Counted from the stretch's first letter, positions 39,473-49,188 are shown. The stretch: 64,000 bases of DNA from Methylovulum miyakonense HT12 (GCF_000384075.1 NZ_KB913025.1:1875551-1939550); one strand, 5' to 3'. Numbers and translations: made by a program. The notes: generated from the sequence alone by a model not told the origin.

Positions 39473-42013
39473 ATGAATCTCCAGACAGATAAATCCACAA
39501 GCCCCAAGCCTTTTTGGCACCAGCCCATTAAGGAATGCCTCGCACAGCTTAACAGCACAGGGCAGGGCTTATCGCAGCGTGAAGCCATTGCACGCTTAAA
39601 ACGCGATGGCGCTAACCGGCTGAACGGCAAAAAACAAACGGGTTCTTGGGGCTTGCTGCTGGCGCAGTTTAAAAGCTCCATCATTCTGCTATTGTTGTTT
39701 GCGACGGGCATTTCGTTTTATTTGCATGACCATGTCGATGCCAGCATTATCCTGACGATAGTCCTGATCAGCGGTTTGCTGGGTTTTTGGCAGGAAAAAG
39801 GCGCGGCCGATGCGGTGGAACAATTGCTCGCGATTGTCGAGATCAAAGTCGCGGTGATGCGGGACGGGGTGGAAACGGAATTGCCCGCCGACGAGTTGGT
39901 GGTCGGCGATGTGATTGTGCTCAATGCGGGCGATATTGTGCCGGCGGATTGCTTGTTGTTGAAAACGGCCAATTTGTTTGTCGATGAGGCCGCGTTGACT
40001 GGCGAAAGTTATCCGGCGGAAAAAATCCCTGGGGTGTTGGCAGCCGATACGCCATTGGCGCAACGCAACAATGCGGTGTGGATGGGGACACATGTCGAGA
40101 GCGGCAGCGCGGATGCCTTGGTTGCCGCAACCGGACAGGCCACCGAATTTGGCAAGCTTTCAGGGCGGCTCAAACTTAAGGCGCCGGAAACCGAATTTGA
40201 ACGCGGCGTCAGGCGCTTTGGTTATTTGCTGATGGAAGTGACCCTGATACTGGTGATGATCATTTTCGCCGTCAACGTCTATTTGCATAAGCCGGTGATG
40301 GATTCCTTCCTGTTTGCGCTGGCCTTGGCGGTGGGGCTGACGCCGCAACTGTTGCCCGCCATCATCAGCGTCAATCTCGCCCACGGGGCCAGGCGTATGG
40401 CGGCGCAGAAAGTCATCGTCAAGCAATTGGCTTCCATCGAAAACCTGGGCAGCATGAATGTGTTGTGTTCGGACAAAACCGGGACATTGACCGAAGGCAA
40501 AGTGCAGGTGCAGGGGGCTTTCGATGTGCTAGGCAACAGCTCTGAACGCATTTGCCGTTATATGTACCTGAACGCCGTTTATGAAGCTGGCTTTAACAAT
40601 CCCATTGACACGGCCATCAGGGAATATAAAAGCTTTGACCTAGGCAACAGCCGGAAATTGGACGAAATCCCTTACGATTTTTACCGCAAGCGCTTGAGCA
40701 TGCTGGTGGTAGATCAAGGAACGACATTGTTGATCAGCAAAGGCGCCTTAACTAATATCCTCGCCGTGTGCAGCCACTTGGAAAACCCCGACGGCAGCCT
40801 GGTGGCGATTGCCGATGTGCAAGACAGTATCCAGCAAAAATTCCAGGATTATAGCCGCCAGGGTTTGCGCACCTTGGGGTTGGCTTATAAACCCATGGAC
40901 GCTTTGCAAACGGGCATAGGCAACCACGACGAAACCGGCTTGCGCTTTTTAGGTTTCCTGACGTTTTTCGATCCGCCGAAAGCCGATTGCCTCGAGACTA
41001 TCGGGCAATTGCGGCAGCTGGGTGTGACGCTGAAAATCATCACGGGCGACAACTGGCTGGTGGCGGAAACTGTCAGCAAACAATTGGGGCTGGGTGGCAG
41101 CCACATCCTTACCGGCCCGGAAATTGCCCAAATGAGCGGGCCGGCCTTGATGAGCCGCGTCGCCGAAGTCAATCTATTCGCCGAAATCGAACCCAACCAG
41201 AAAGAGCGCATCATCATCGCGCTGAAAAAAGCGGGCTTCGTCGTGGGTTACATGGGTGATGGCATCAACGATGTGTCGGCCTTACATGCCGCCGATGTCG
41301 GCATTTCGGTCGATAGCGCCGCCGATGTCGCCAAGGACACGGCACAAATCGTGTTGTTGGAAAAGAACCTGCAAGTGTTGGTCGGCGGTGTCAAGGAAGG
41401 CCGCATCACCTTCGCCAACACCTTAAAATATGTGTTCATGGCGACCAGCTCCAATTTCGGCAATATGTTCAGCATGGCGGGCGCGTCGCTGTTTTTGCCG
41501 TTCCTGCCGCTGTTGCCCAAGCAGATTTTGCTGACCAATTTGTTGACCGATTTCCCTGAAATGACTATCGCCTCCGATAATCTTGATGAGGAAATGGTCT
41601 CGCAGCCGCGCCGCTGGGATATCGCCTTCATCCGCAAGTTTATGGTCACCTTTGGGATTGTCAGCTCGGTCTTTGATTATATGACCTTTGGCTTGCTGTT
41701 GTGGTTGGACGTGCCAATCGAGCAGTTCCGCACGGGCTGGTTTTTGGAGTCGGTGGTGTCCGCCGCGCTGATCGTGTTTGTCGTGCGCAGCCGCAAGCCG
41801 TTTTTCAAAAGCAGGCCCGGAAAATATTTATGGGTGGCGACGCTGGCGGTCGTCGCCTTGACCTTGGCTTTGCCGTACACGCCACTGGCAACGTTAATAG
41901 GGTTCCAGCCCTTGTCCCCCACGCTTTTGGGCTTGCTGGGCCTGATCGTAGCGTCCTATATCGCCACGGCGGAAATTGCCAAACATATTTTTTACCGCTT
42001 GGTGCGGGTATAG
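39473..42013 (+). CDS. mgtA: magnesium-translocating P-type ATPase (MgtA/MgtB type)
   Basis: An 846-residue P3B ATPase, a little shorter than enterobacterial MgtA (about 900) at the N-terminus. It imports Mg2+ across the inner membrane. Phosphorylation site DKTGTLTEGKV (about D335), TGES actuator loop (DEAALTGESYPAEK), nucleotide site ISKGALTN, and hinge GDGINDVSALHAADVGISVDSAADVAKD are all intact. The subfamily signature LTPQLLPAIISVNLAHGARRMA precedes the phosphorylation site. Ten helices are expected. Upstream lies a hairpin leader and a dispersed repeat, downstream a cytochrome gene after 80 bases. Confidence 0.9.
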   Translation: MNLQTDKSTSPKPFWHQPIKECLAQLNSTGQGLSQREAIARLKRDGANRLNGKKQTGSWGLLLAQFKSSIILLLLFATGISFYLHDHVDASIILTIVLISGLLGFWQEKGAADAVEQLLAIVEIKVAVMRDGVETELPADELVVGDVIVLNAGDIVPADCLLLKTANLFVDEAALTGESYPAEKIPGVLAADTPLAQRNNAVWMGTHVESGSADALVAATGQATEFGKLSGRLKLKAPETEFERGVRRFGYLLMEVTLILVMIIFAVNVYLHKPVMDSFLFALALAVGLTPQLLPAIISVNLAHGARRMAAQKVIVKQLASIENLGSMNVLCSDKTGTLTEGKVQVQGAFDVLGNSSERICRYMYLNAVYEAGFNNPIDTAIREYKSFDLGNSRKLDEIPYDFYRKRLSMLVVDQGTTLLISKGALTNILAVCSHLENPDGSLVAIADVQDSIQQKFQDYSRQGLRTLGLAYKPMDALQTGIGNHDETGLRFLGFLTFFDPPKADCLETIGQLRQLGVTLKIITGDNWLVAETVSKQLGLGGSHILTGPEIAQMSGPALMSRVAEVNLFAEIEPNQKERIIIALKKAGFVVGYMGDGINDVSALHAADVGISVDSAADVAKDTAQIVLLEKNLQVLVGGVKEGRITFANTLKYVFMATSSNFGNMFSMAGASLFLPFLPLLPKQILLTNLLTDFPEMTIASDNLDEEMVSQPRRWDIAFIRKFMVTFGIVSSVFDYMTFGLLLWLDVPIEQFRTGWFLESVVSAALIVFVVRSRKPFFKSRPGKYLWVATLAVVALTLALPYTPLATLIGFQPLSPTLLGLLGLIVASYIATAEIAKHIFYRLVRV

Positions 42014-42092
42014 TAAGCAAAAAACTTACTTATCTTATGGAAATGGTTCCGTTGGAAATTGCTTTAAACACATTCTTATATGAGGGTTGACT

Positions 42093-42656
42093 ATGAACAT
42101 ACCGACATTAACTAAAGTTTGGGATTTGCCTTTAAGGGTTTTTCACTGGTTGCTGGTCATCGGCTTTTTTGTCGCTTACCTGACCGAAGATGAATTGCTG
42201 GATATCCATGTCTGGGCCGGCTATCTGGTGTTTGGCCTGCTCGTGTTCCGTCTGGTTTGGGGATTTATCGGTAACCGATACGCCCGGTTCGCCAGTTTTT
42301 TATGCAGCCCGATGGCATCCATCGCCTATATTAAAGACGTGGTGGCCTTAAAGCCTAAGCGTTATTTGGGGCACAACCCTGCGGGTGCGGCAATGATTGT
42401 GTTGTTGCTGGCCAGTTTGCTTATGACCGTTTTGACCGGGTTTGCCGTGTACGGGGCCGACCAAGGCGCGGGGCCATTAGCCTCCATAGGCCCCGCGAAT
42501 GAAGACCTTTGGGAAGAATTGCATGAGCTGTTTGCCAATTTGACGGTGGTCTTGGTCGTCTTGCATATTGCCGGGGTCGCCGTTGAAAGTTTTATACATA
42601 AGGAAAACCTGGCAAAAGCCATGGTGCATGGCAGTAAAAGAACATTAGACGAATAG
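42093..42656 (+). CDS. cytochrome b561-type di-haem membrane protein
   Basis: A 187-residue protein with four helices of the Ni/Fe-hydrogenase b-type/cytochrome b561 family (PLRVFHWLLVIGFFVAYL; HVWAGYLVFGLLVFRLVWGFIG; MIVLLLASLLMTVLTGFAVYG; LHELFANLTVVLVVLHIAGV). Histidines in RVFHW, DIHVWAG, ELHELFAN and VLHIAG are placed as axial ligands in the family. It would pass electrons between the quinone pool and a partner oxidoreductase. The ATG at 42093 follows GAGGG; a TTG at 42087 is less likely. It lies 5 bases before the P1B ATPase start, so both are probably co-transcribed. Confidence 0.85.
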   Translation: MNIPTLTKVWDLPLRVFHWLLVIGFFVAYLTEDELLDIHVWAGYLVFGLLVFRLVWGFIGNRYARFASFLCSPMASIAYIKDVVALKPKRYLGHNPAGAAMIVLLLASLLMTVLTGFAVYGADQGAGPLASIGPANEDLWEELHELFANLTVVLVVLHIAGVAVESFIHKENLAKAMVHGSKRTLDE

Positions 42657-42661
42657 CCGCC

Positions 42662-44611
42662 ATGAACGCATCAAAATCCTCATCGTTACCTTCTTCCCGG
42701 CTTGAAAAGGACATTGTCATTTTAAGCCTGTTAGGTATCGCCACTTACCTGCTGCTCCGGTATGGTGTTGATATTAAGCAGCAAACCTATACCTGGGTGG
42801 AGCATGCTTCATTTTTGGTGGATGCGGTGGAAATCCATCAAGGGGGCTTCGGCTTGTCCGTCACCTTGCTTGAATTGCCTTTGCTTGCGGTTTTGCTATT
42901 GGGCGGTGTCCCCCAGATTTACCAGCTGGCCAGCAAGCTTTTGCAAGGCAATATGGGCGCTGATTTGTTGGCCGGGGTCGCCATCGTCACGGCCATGGCC
43001 TTGCATGAATATTTGGCAGGGGCGTTGGTGGTGCTGATGCTGTCGGGTGGCTCGGTGCTGGAGGCTTATGCGGTGCGCAAGGCCTCGTCGGTACTGGAAG
43101 CATTGGCCAACCGGATGCCGTCCATCGCGCATCGGAAAGCCGACGGTTTGCTGGTGGACATTGCCACCGACCAGGTCGTCATCGGCGACACTTTGTCGGT
43201 GTTGCCGCACGAGATTTGTCCGGTGGATGGCACGGTGCTGGAAGGGGCCAGCACCATGGACGAATCGTTCCTGACCGGGGAGCCATATCTGATGTCGAAA
43301 ATCAGTGGTTCGAGGGTGTTGTCCGGTGCCATTAACGGTGATTCTTTGTTGGTGATCCGCGCCGACAAGCTGGTGGTCGATTCCCGTTACGCCAAAATCA
43401 TGGCCGTCATGCGCGAATCCGACCAACACCGCCCCAATCTCCGCCGGTTAGGCGACCAATTGGGCGCGTGGTATACGCCGCTGGCGGTTTTTCTGGCATT
43501 GGCCGCTTGGGGTTATAGCGGCGAAGTCATCCGTTTTTTGGCGGTGTTGGTCATTGCCACGCCTTGCCCCTTGCTGATCGGTATCCCGGTGACCATTATC
43601 AGCTCGATTTCCTTGGCGGCGCGGCGGGAAATCATCATCAAAAATCCGGCGATCCTGGAAACCATTGGCACTTGCCGTACCGCCATTTTTGATAAAACGG
43701 GCACGCTCACCTATGGGCGGCCTGCGTTGACGGCGGTGGTGGCCAGCAAAAACCATAACCAACAAGACGTGTTGGCCTTGGTCGCCAGTTTGGAACGCTA
43801 TTCCAAGCATCCTTTGGCGGGCAGCATCCTCAAGGCCGCCGAAGCGGCCAGCTTGGCCTTGCTCAAGGTGACGGACATCTGCGAATTGCCTGGTGCGGGC
43901 CTGCAAGGCACGGTCAGCGGCCAGCAGGTGCAAGTCACGAGCCGCAAAAACTTTAGCGGACAGCATCCCGACTTGCTCGCCGAGTTGCCTGCGCCCGGCG
44001 GCGGTTTGGAATGTGTCATCTTGCTTGACGGGCAATACGCGGCGACTTTCCAGTTCCGTGATGAAGTGCGTAGCGACAGTTCATCGTTCATCAACCATTT
44101 GCAACCCAACCACTTGTTTGACAAAGTGATGCTGGTGTCCGGCGATAGGGAATCCGAAGTGCGCTATTTGGCCCAAAAAGTCGGTATCAAGCACGTTTAT
44201 TTCAGCCAAAGCCCTGAGCAAAAACTGGCCTTGGTCCGTGAGGAAACGCAAAAGGCCAAGACCGTGTTTCTGGGTGACGGCATCAATGACGCGCCCGCGC
44301 TGACCGCCGCGACCATCGGCATCGCCTTCGGGCAAAACAGTGACATCACGGGCGAAGCGGCGGATGCGGTGATCATGGACAGTTCTTTGCTCAAAGTGGA
44401 TGAGCTGTTCCACATCGGCGCGAGGATGCGCAAAATTGCCTTGCAAAGCGCGGTGGGTGGCATGGCCTTGAGCCTAGTCGGCATGGTGTTTGCCGGGTTG
44501 GGCTACCTGAGCCCGGTCACGGGCGCGGTGGCGCAAGAAATTATTGATGTTTTGGCCGTCTTGAATGCCTTGCGGGCGGCGCTGCCACCTAAGACATTGT
44601 CCGATTATTAA
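42662..44611 (+). CDS. P1B-type metal-translocating ATPase without metal-binding N-domain
   Basis: A 649-residue heavy-metal P-type ATPase. The membrane metal motif is TPCPLLIGIP (about 300-309), phosphorylation site IFDKTGTLTYG, HP motif YSKHPLAGSI, and hinge FLGDGINDAPALTAATIGIAFG. The actuator loop is MDESFLTGEPYLMSK. No N-terminal HMA domain (CxxC) or His-rich tail is present. The TPCP motif, rather than CPC or SPC, points to the less studied P1B subgroups; the metal cannot be fixed. Placement with a b561 cytochrome suggests metal supply to or export from a redox system. Confidence 0.85.
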   Translation: MNASKSSSLPSSRLEKDIVILSLLGIATYLLLRYGVDIKQQTYTWVEHASFLVDAVEIHQGGFGLSVTLLELPLLAVLLLGGVPQIYQLASKLLQGNMGADLLAGVAIVTAMALHEYLAGALVVLMLSGGSVLEAYAVRKASSVLEALANRMPSIAHRKADGLLVDIATDQVVIGDTLSVLPHEICPVDGTVLEGASTMDESFLTGEPYLMSKISGSRVLSGAINGDSLLVIRADKLVVDSRYAKIMAVMRESDQHRPNLRRLGDQLGAWYTPLAVFLALAAWGYSGEVIRFLAVLVIATPCPLLIGIPVTIISSISLAARREIIIKNPAILETIGTCRTAIFDKTGTLTYGRPALTAVVASKNHNQQDVLALVASLERYSKHPLAGSILKAAEAASLALLKVTDICELPGAGLQGTVSGQQVQVTSRKNFSGQHPDLLAELPAPGGGLECVILLDGQYAATFQFRDEVRSDSSSFINHLQPNHLFDKVMLVSGDRESEVRYLAQKVGIKHVYFSQSPEQKLALVREETQKAKTVFLGDGINDAPALTAATIGIAFGQNSDITGEAADAVIMDSSLLKVDELFHIGARMRKIALQSAVGGMALSLVGMVFAGLGYLSPVTGAVAQEIIDVLAVLNALRAALPPKTLSDY

Positions 44612-44716
44612 TGGGCCGATGCTTGGAAAATTAACGGACGGCATGCTTCCAACAAAAAGTTGTTTATAACAGCCCAGTGGCGATTGGCATCAGGTAATTT
44701 TTATAGGGATAAGGCG

Positions 44717-44968
44717 ATGGCCCACTTAATCGGCAGAAGAAAATTTTTACAATTCGTGAGTGTAGGCGGAGGCGTGGCCTTTGTCTCTGGCTTAGGGATT
44801 GGCGTGTTTGCCGGGTTCGGTGGCTGGGATGCCGCCGGAGCAAAATGGTTTGGCTATCCTACCGTCTGGATCAATCGCCTGAATGCCCCGCTTGAAGAGT
44901 TGGGTGTCAGTGCCGATAAGGCAGGCAACGATTTACGTGTTTTACAACGTTTTGTGGAGAGTTATTAG
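44717..44968 (+). CDS. small Tat-signal protein
   Basis: An 83-residue protein starting MAHLIGRRKFLQFVSVGGGVAF, a twin-arginine export signal (RRKFLQF) followed by a hydrophobic stretch. The remaining 50 residues (WFGYPTVWINRLNAPLEELGVSADKAG..) have no cofactor motif. It could be a membrane-held accessory subunit of the neighbouring redox/metal genes. AAGG lies just upstream of the ATG at 44717; the frame is open to 44660 but the Tat motif fixes this start. Confidence 0.65.
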   Translation: MAHLIGRRKFLQFVSVGGGVAFVSGLGIGVFAGFGGWDAAGAKWFGYPTVWINRLNAPLEELGVSADKAGNDLRVLQRFVESY

Positions 44969-44995
44969 GGTCAAATCATATTTATGGGGAATTAG

Positions 44996-45319
44996 GTGAG
45001 TTACTTTTATTTGTTCTGCACCATTGTCTTGGAGTCAATCGGCGTCGCTTTGCTGAATAAATCAGACGGGGTTGGACATTGGCAATATCTGCTTGGCGGA
45101 TTGCTTTTTTTCAACATCGCGATGGTTGCTTTTGCAATGGCGTTAAAAGGTATGGATATGACTATTGCCAATACCACATGGGCGGGGGCCGGAATTTTGA
45201 TTGTCGCCATGTTGGGGTACTGGCTTTTCCAGGAGCGCTATCAATTCATGCAATATGTCTATATTGGCTTTGTTTTGGTCGGGATTATCGGCTTGAATGT
45301 GTCTGGTGTTGGTAAATAA
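44996..45319 (+). CDS. SMR-family small multidrug transporter (EmrE-like)
   Basis: A 107-residue four-helix protein of the small multidrug resistance family. The essential membrane glutamate is E13 in FCTIVLESIGVALLNKS, equivalent to EmrE Glu14. The second and fourth helices (LLFFNIAMVAFAMALK; YVYIGFVLVGIIGLNVSG) and the WAGAGILIVAMLGYWLFQERY segment fit the family. It works as an antiparallel dimer exchanging protons for cations or guanidinium-like substrates. It starts with GTG and has a short spacer from the Tat-signal gene. Confidence 0.82.
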   Translation: MSYFYLFCTIVLESIGVALLNKSDGVGHWQYLLGGLLFFNIAMVAFAMALKGMDMTIANTTWAGAGILIVAMLGYWLFQERYQFMQYVYIGFVLVGIIGLNVSGVGK

Positions 45320-45327
45320 ATGTCCTT

Positions 45328-45700
45328 ATGGAAACCACGCAATCAATTTGTGGGACGTGCCTGGTGTTGATTAAACGCGCCTACTTCCTGGCGTTCCTTG
45401 CCATGATGGCTATTGCTGGCAACTCCTTGCTGTGCCGTTTAGCGCTGAAACACGCGGTCATGGATGCGGCGAGTTTTACGACGGCCCGGATCATGGCCAG
45501 TGCGCTGATGCTTATATCCATTTGCCTACCGCGCTTGGGGCGTTATTGCTGTTTGGCACCGTAACAGGCCACCAGGCTGGGTTACGGGCTATGGCATGGC
45601 GAACGCTTGAGCCGAAAGCAAGCCGTGGCGATTATCTGTTCCATTTTGCCGCACAGCCGTTGCCTAGTGCAGTAATGGGGCGGGGTAAGGCACATGATTA
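45328..45700 (+). pseudogene. decayed EamA/DMT-family transporter
   Basis: The first part (about 45370-45535) reads as the start of a DMT transporter (AYFLAFLAMMAIAGNSLLCRLAL..ITTARIMASALML). The frame then breaks: GALLLFGTV continues in a second frame (about 45537-45570) and GYGLWHGERLSRKQAVAII in a third (about 45580-45640). A full protein has ten helices and about 300 residues; only three or so remain, spread over three frames, and the rest is missing. Confidence 0.75.
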
Positions 45701-45834
45701 GATAGCGGGCTGTAACTTACGATATACTCTGGTTATGGCTAAGGGTAGGCCGTTTTTTTACAAAACGGTTATGCAAACGCAGCAGCCCTAAGCAAACCCA
45801 ATGTGATCATCCGTCTTTTTTAACCAGATTAAGT

Positions 45835-47208
45835 ATGACTGATTTTATTCCCCCTTTTCCAATCCGGCACCAGAAAACGCTGGGGGCGCTTGATACGCTA
45901 AAATACGCCCGCCGTGACCTGCTGTCTATCTGGACGGAAGATTCGTTCAACCGGCAGTTTATGTCCATCAAGATCATTAACCGTTCTATCTTTATTGCCA
46001 ACCATCCTGATATTGTCCGTCATGTGTTTTTAACGAACCATGCCAATTATGAAAAAAAGAGCCCGTTGATGCGCAAGGCGCTGGAACCGTTGTTGGGTGA
46101 TGGCCTGTTTATCAGTGACGGTGACACTTGGCAGAAACACAGGAGCCTGGAGACCCCGCTTTTCAGTGCCGAACAAGTCGCCAAATACAGCGAAGTCATG
46201 ATCAAGGCCACGGAAGAGCGGGTAAGGTCATGGGCTAATTTTAAGCAAGGCGAAATCATCCAGGTTTTGCCGGAAATGGGGCAGTTAACGGCTGAGATTA
46301 TTTGCCGTACCCTATTTGGCAACCAGCTCGGTGCAGGGCAGGCGGCGCAAGTGGTGCAAAGTTTTGCGGAGTATCAGGCGGCAATTGAACAAATGGATGT
46401 GAACACGTTTTTTGGTTTGCCCAGCTGGATTCCAGGCTTAGGCAGGGGGCGGGCGGCTAAAGCCGCCAAGGCCGCCAAAGCCATCCACGATATCGTCGAC
46501 AAGGTCATTGCCGAAGGCATTAAAAGCGACAATAAAGATACCCTGCTGGGGCAGTTTTTACGCATACAGGATAAAAAAGAGGCCCAGGCCGCCTTGACCA
46601 AAAAACAAATCCGTAATGAATTGATCGTGCTGTTTATGGCGGGCCATGAGACCACCGCCAACACCTTGGCATGGGCGTGGTATTTGATTTCCCAATGCCC
46701 TGACGTCGAGCGGCGTTTGCACCAGGAAATCGACACGGTTTTGGCTTCCGGTTCGCCGACATTCGCCGATTTCTCTAAGTTAAGCTATACCCGCGCCGTG
46801 CTCGAAGAAACCATGCGCCTGTACCCTCCCGTGCCTATCTTGTCACGCGAAGCCAGTGATGATGACATTATCCGTAAACGCCATATCCCCGCCGGTTCTA
46901 TCATGTTGGTGGTGCCCTGGCTGTTGCACCGGCATAAGGCTTATTGGGACAAGCCCGACCATTTCATCCCCGAACGTTTTCTGGATGATGCGCCGGTAAA
47001 ACCCGATAAGTTTATCTACATCCCTTTTAGCGTAGGCCCTAGGGTGTGTGTGGCAAAGTTTTTCGGGCTGGTGGAAACGACGTTGTGCTTGGCTATCTTG
47101 GCGAAACATTTCCGTTTGCAGGTACCGGAAGGGCATCAAGTGACCCATGAATGCCGTCTGACGTTGCGCCCTAAAGATAATTTGCCGATGCGCATCACCA
47201 GCCGATGA
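45835..47208 (+). CDS. cytochrome P450
   Basis: A 457-residue soluble P450 monooxygenase. The I-helix oxygen site is FMAGHETTANTLAWAW (about 262-277), the K-helix ExxR is EETMR followed by LYPPVP, and the haem cysteine lies in PFSVGPRVCVAKFFGLVE (about 402-419). The usual FxxGxRxC pattern is kept, with Ser-Val for two glycine-side positions. No redox partner gene adjoins. It overlaps the acyltransferase gene by 4 bases (ATGA), so the two may act on one lipid. Lipid or fatty acid hydroxylation is inference from this pairing. Confidence 0.92.
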   Translation: MTDFIPPFPIRHQKTLGALDTLKYARRDLLSIWTEDSFNRQFMSIKIINRSIFIANHPDIVRHVFLTNHANYEKKSPLMRKALEPLLGDGLFISDGDTWQKHRSLETPLFSAEQVAKYSEVMIKATEERVRSWANFKQGEIIQVLPEMGQLTAEIICRTLFGNQLGAGQAAQVVQSFAEYQAAIEQMDVNTFFGLPSWIPGLGRGRAAKAAKAAKAIHDIVDKVIAEGIKSDNKDTLLGQFLRIQDKKEAQAALTKKQIRNELIVLFMAGHETTANTLAWAWYLISQCPDVERRLHQEIDTVLASGSPTFADFSKLSYTRAVLEETMRLYPPVPILSREASDDDIIRKRHIPAGSIMLVVPWLLHRHKAYWDKPDHFIPERFLDDAPVKPDKFIYIPFSVGPRVCVAKFFGLVETTLCLAILAKHFRLQVPEGHQVTHECRLTLRPKDNLPMRITSR

Positions 47209-48137
47209 GAACGAATTTTTTACGGTTTTTCAATGATAAGGCCTGGCGCAAACAGTGGCTGCGCTACTGGCTCAGCGACCCGTTTTGGGGGGGGCTGGAC
47301 TATTTCAGCCATTATGTCTTGCGTTATCTGCCAGTCAGCGTAAACGCCAGCGTCGGCGCATTTTTGGGGCCGTTGGCGGCAAAATACCGCTTTAAAATCC
47401 CGGATGGACGCGCCAGGGATAATTTGGCGATCCTGCGCCCCGATTTGGGGGTGGCCGAGCGGGAAAAGATGCTCACCCGGATGTGGCAAAACATAGGCCA
47501 ATCCATGTCCGAGTATTCTTTGCTGGATAAGATTTATGCCCAAAATAGGGTTTCGATAATTAATGGCGACTATTTGCAGCCGTTCATAGGCCACAAACAA
47601 GCCGTCATTTTTGTTTTTGCCCATACGGGCAATTGGGAAATTTGCGGGAACTATGTGATCGGTTACGGCTTTGATGTCATGGGCTTGTATAAGCCGGTAA
47701 GGAACCGCTTTGCCAGCAGGATCGCCGACGCCGCCCGTGAACGCATGGGTGGCGCCATCAAGCTCATTATCAGCGGGCCCTCCTCTATGCGCCTGATTTG
47801 CAAGCATCTGGCCGATAAGGGCGCATTGTGGATAGCCATTGATGAAGTGAAAAAAAACCAAGTCAATGTCCCCAGTTTCGGGAGGAAACCACAAACCGGA
47901 CACAGCAACCTATCCTTTGCCGTGCGTTTGGCCCAGCGTTATAACGCCGCCATTATCCCTGTCTGGACACGCCGGGAAGCTCCATCACGCTATTCCATCA
48001 GGTTGGGCCCGCCAATGGCTGTCGCTGCCGGGGATGATGCTTTTGAGGAAGCGTTTGCCAATCTTGACCATCAGCTGGAAACCTGGCTTATGGCTAATCT
48101 TGAGCAATGGTATATGCTGCATTCGTTTCGCTTATAG
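47205..48137 (+). CDS. LpxL/HtrB-type lipid acyltransferase
   Basis: A 310-residue membrane-associated acyltransferase of the lauroyl/myristoyl lipid A family. The catalytic H-x4-E is HTGNWE in FVFAHTGNWEICGNY (about residue 136), and WIAIDEVKKNQVNVPSFGRK holds the substrate-side block. The N-terminus lacks the usual long helix but has a hydrophobic stretch (YFSHYVLRYLPVSV). It would acylate lipid A or another lipid at the inner face of the membrane. Coupled translation with the P450 gene suggests a joint pathway. Confidence 0.85.
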   Translation: MRTNFLRFFNDKAWRKQWLRYWLSDPFWGGLDYFSHYVLRYLPVSVNASVGAFLGPLAAKYRFKIPDGRARDNLAILRPDLGVAEREKMLTRMWQNIGQSMSEYSLLDKIYAQNRVSIINGDYLQPFIGHKQAVIFVFAHTGNWEICGNYVIGYGFDVMGLYKPVRNRFASRIADAARERMGGAIKLIISGPSSMRLICKHLADKGALWIAIDEVKKNQVNVPSFGRKPQTGHSNLSFAVRLAQRYNAAIIPVWTRREAPSRYSIRLGPPMAVAAGDDAFEEAFANLDHQLETWLMANLEQWYMLHSFRL

Positions 48138-48451
48138 GGCATTACCAACCCTAAAAACGTAAAGGCCGTACTTGGAACATCTGGTTGGCGTTGGCATCCA
48201 GCCTTGCCGTCTTGGCATGTTTTGTAGCCATACCCATGCTATGGTTCCGATGGGCATTTATATTTCTCCCCGTTTCAGTTGTCCGTGCTCCGGGTGATTC
48301 CAAGGCCGGCATTCCCTGTACTGTTGCATCAGCGTGACAACGCTTTCATCCTGGATACCTGGGCTTTGGTAAGCCATAGGCAAAACTGCTAGACTGGCGG
48401 CCACCTTATCAACCGATCCTTTGGTTATGAATCCAGCACAAATTAAATGCC
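48138..48451. other. intergenic region
   Basis: About 310 bases between the acyltransferase and a weak ORF. No clear gene, RNA or repeat is recognised; partial pairing around 48160-48210 is not convincing as a terminator. Confidence 0.35.
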
Positions 48452-48781
48452 TTGCGGTCTGCCGTTTTTGCCGTCATCGGTTTCGGGCCGGTTTCCCCCG
48501 GCTGTTTGATCGGTATGGCTGTCGTGGCGATGAGGCCGCGTTGGTTTTGGGAGTTGGTGACGGATATGTATGCCGATCTGCCTGAACCGTTACCGGACTG
48601 CCCGGCCAAGACCGAAGGGCAAACCAAACAAACGCGGATAAAGTGTTTCCTGTGTTTATTGGGATTGTTCATCCTCGACATCGCGCCGGTTCCTGTAACG
48701 CCAGTCATCGCTTCTGGCATCATCTTGCTCAGGCCAACGGCATTTTATCGGTTAGTTTCGGGCGTTTATGGCGGCAATTAA
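48452..48781 (+). CDS. possible small membrane protein, start uncertain or frameshifted
   Basis: An open frame of about 109 residues with two hydrophobic segments (SAVFAVIGFGPVSPGCLIGMAVVAM; CFLCLLGLFILDIAPVPVTPVIASGIILL) and a polar middle. It begins with TTG in this frame. An ATG at 48427 starts a short peptide (MNPAQIKC) that would join this frame with a one-base shift near 48450, so a damaged or misread N-terminus is possible. No family is recognised. Confidence 0.4.
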   Translation: MRSAVFAVIGFGPVSPGCLIGMAVVAMRPRWFWELVTDMYADLPEPLPDCPAKTEGQTKQTRIKCFLCLLGLFILDIAPVPVTPVIASGIILLRPTAFYRLVSGVYGGN

Positions 48782-49188
48782 AATCGCGTGGAACGGTTAG
48801 AAGCCTACCGGTACGAAAAATAATGCTGAGGTTATTGAGTTTTATCAGCTCAAATGGACAGCCTTCTTATCAGCGTTGACCAACCTATTTCATTCCCGCC
48901 GCCGAAAGAAATCTTTTTGCCCACAAGAACTAATGAGGTTTAGGTTAAAATTTAATTATTACCAGACGAAAGCGGCCGTTGGCAATTGTGGGGAGTGGTT
49001 GGACGGTAACGGCTAGGAGCAGAGATGGGGTGGATTCTAATGAATGGCTGGTTAATACTTTATAACTATCGTTTCTAAGCGGCATACAACCAATTACACC
49101 ATCCTTTAGCCAAAGTTGCCTTGGAGTTTTGTCAATAATTAACTGTACGCTTAAGAGGAAAGGCCGGAAAGGCTAATATAAAACCTTA
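48782..49188. other. intergenic region at the left side of the AT-rich block
   Basis: About 400 bases with no supported gene. Base composition falls toward AT from about 48900, marking the left side of the likely island. No integrase, insertion sequence or tRNA is seen here. Confidence 0.4.
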
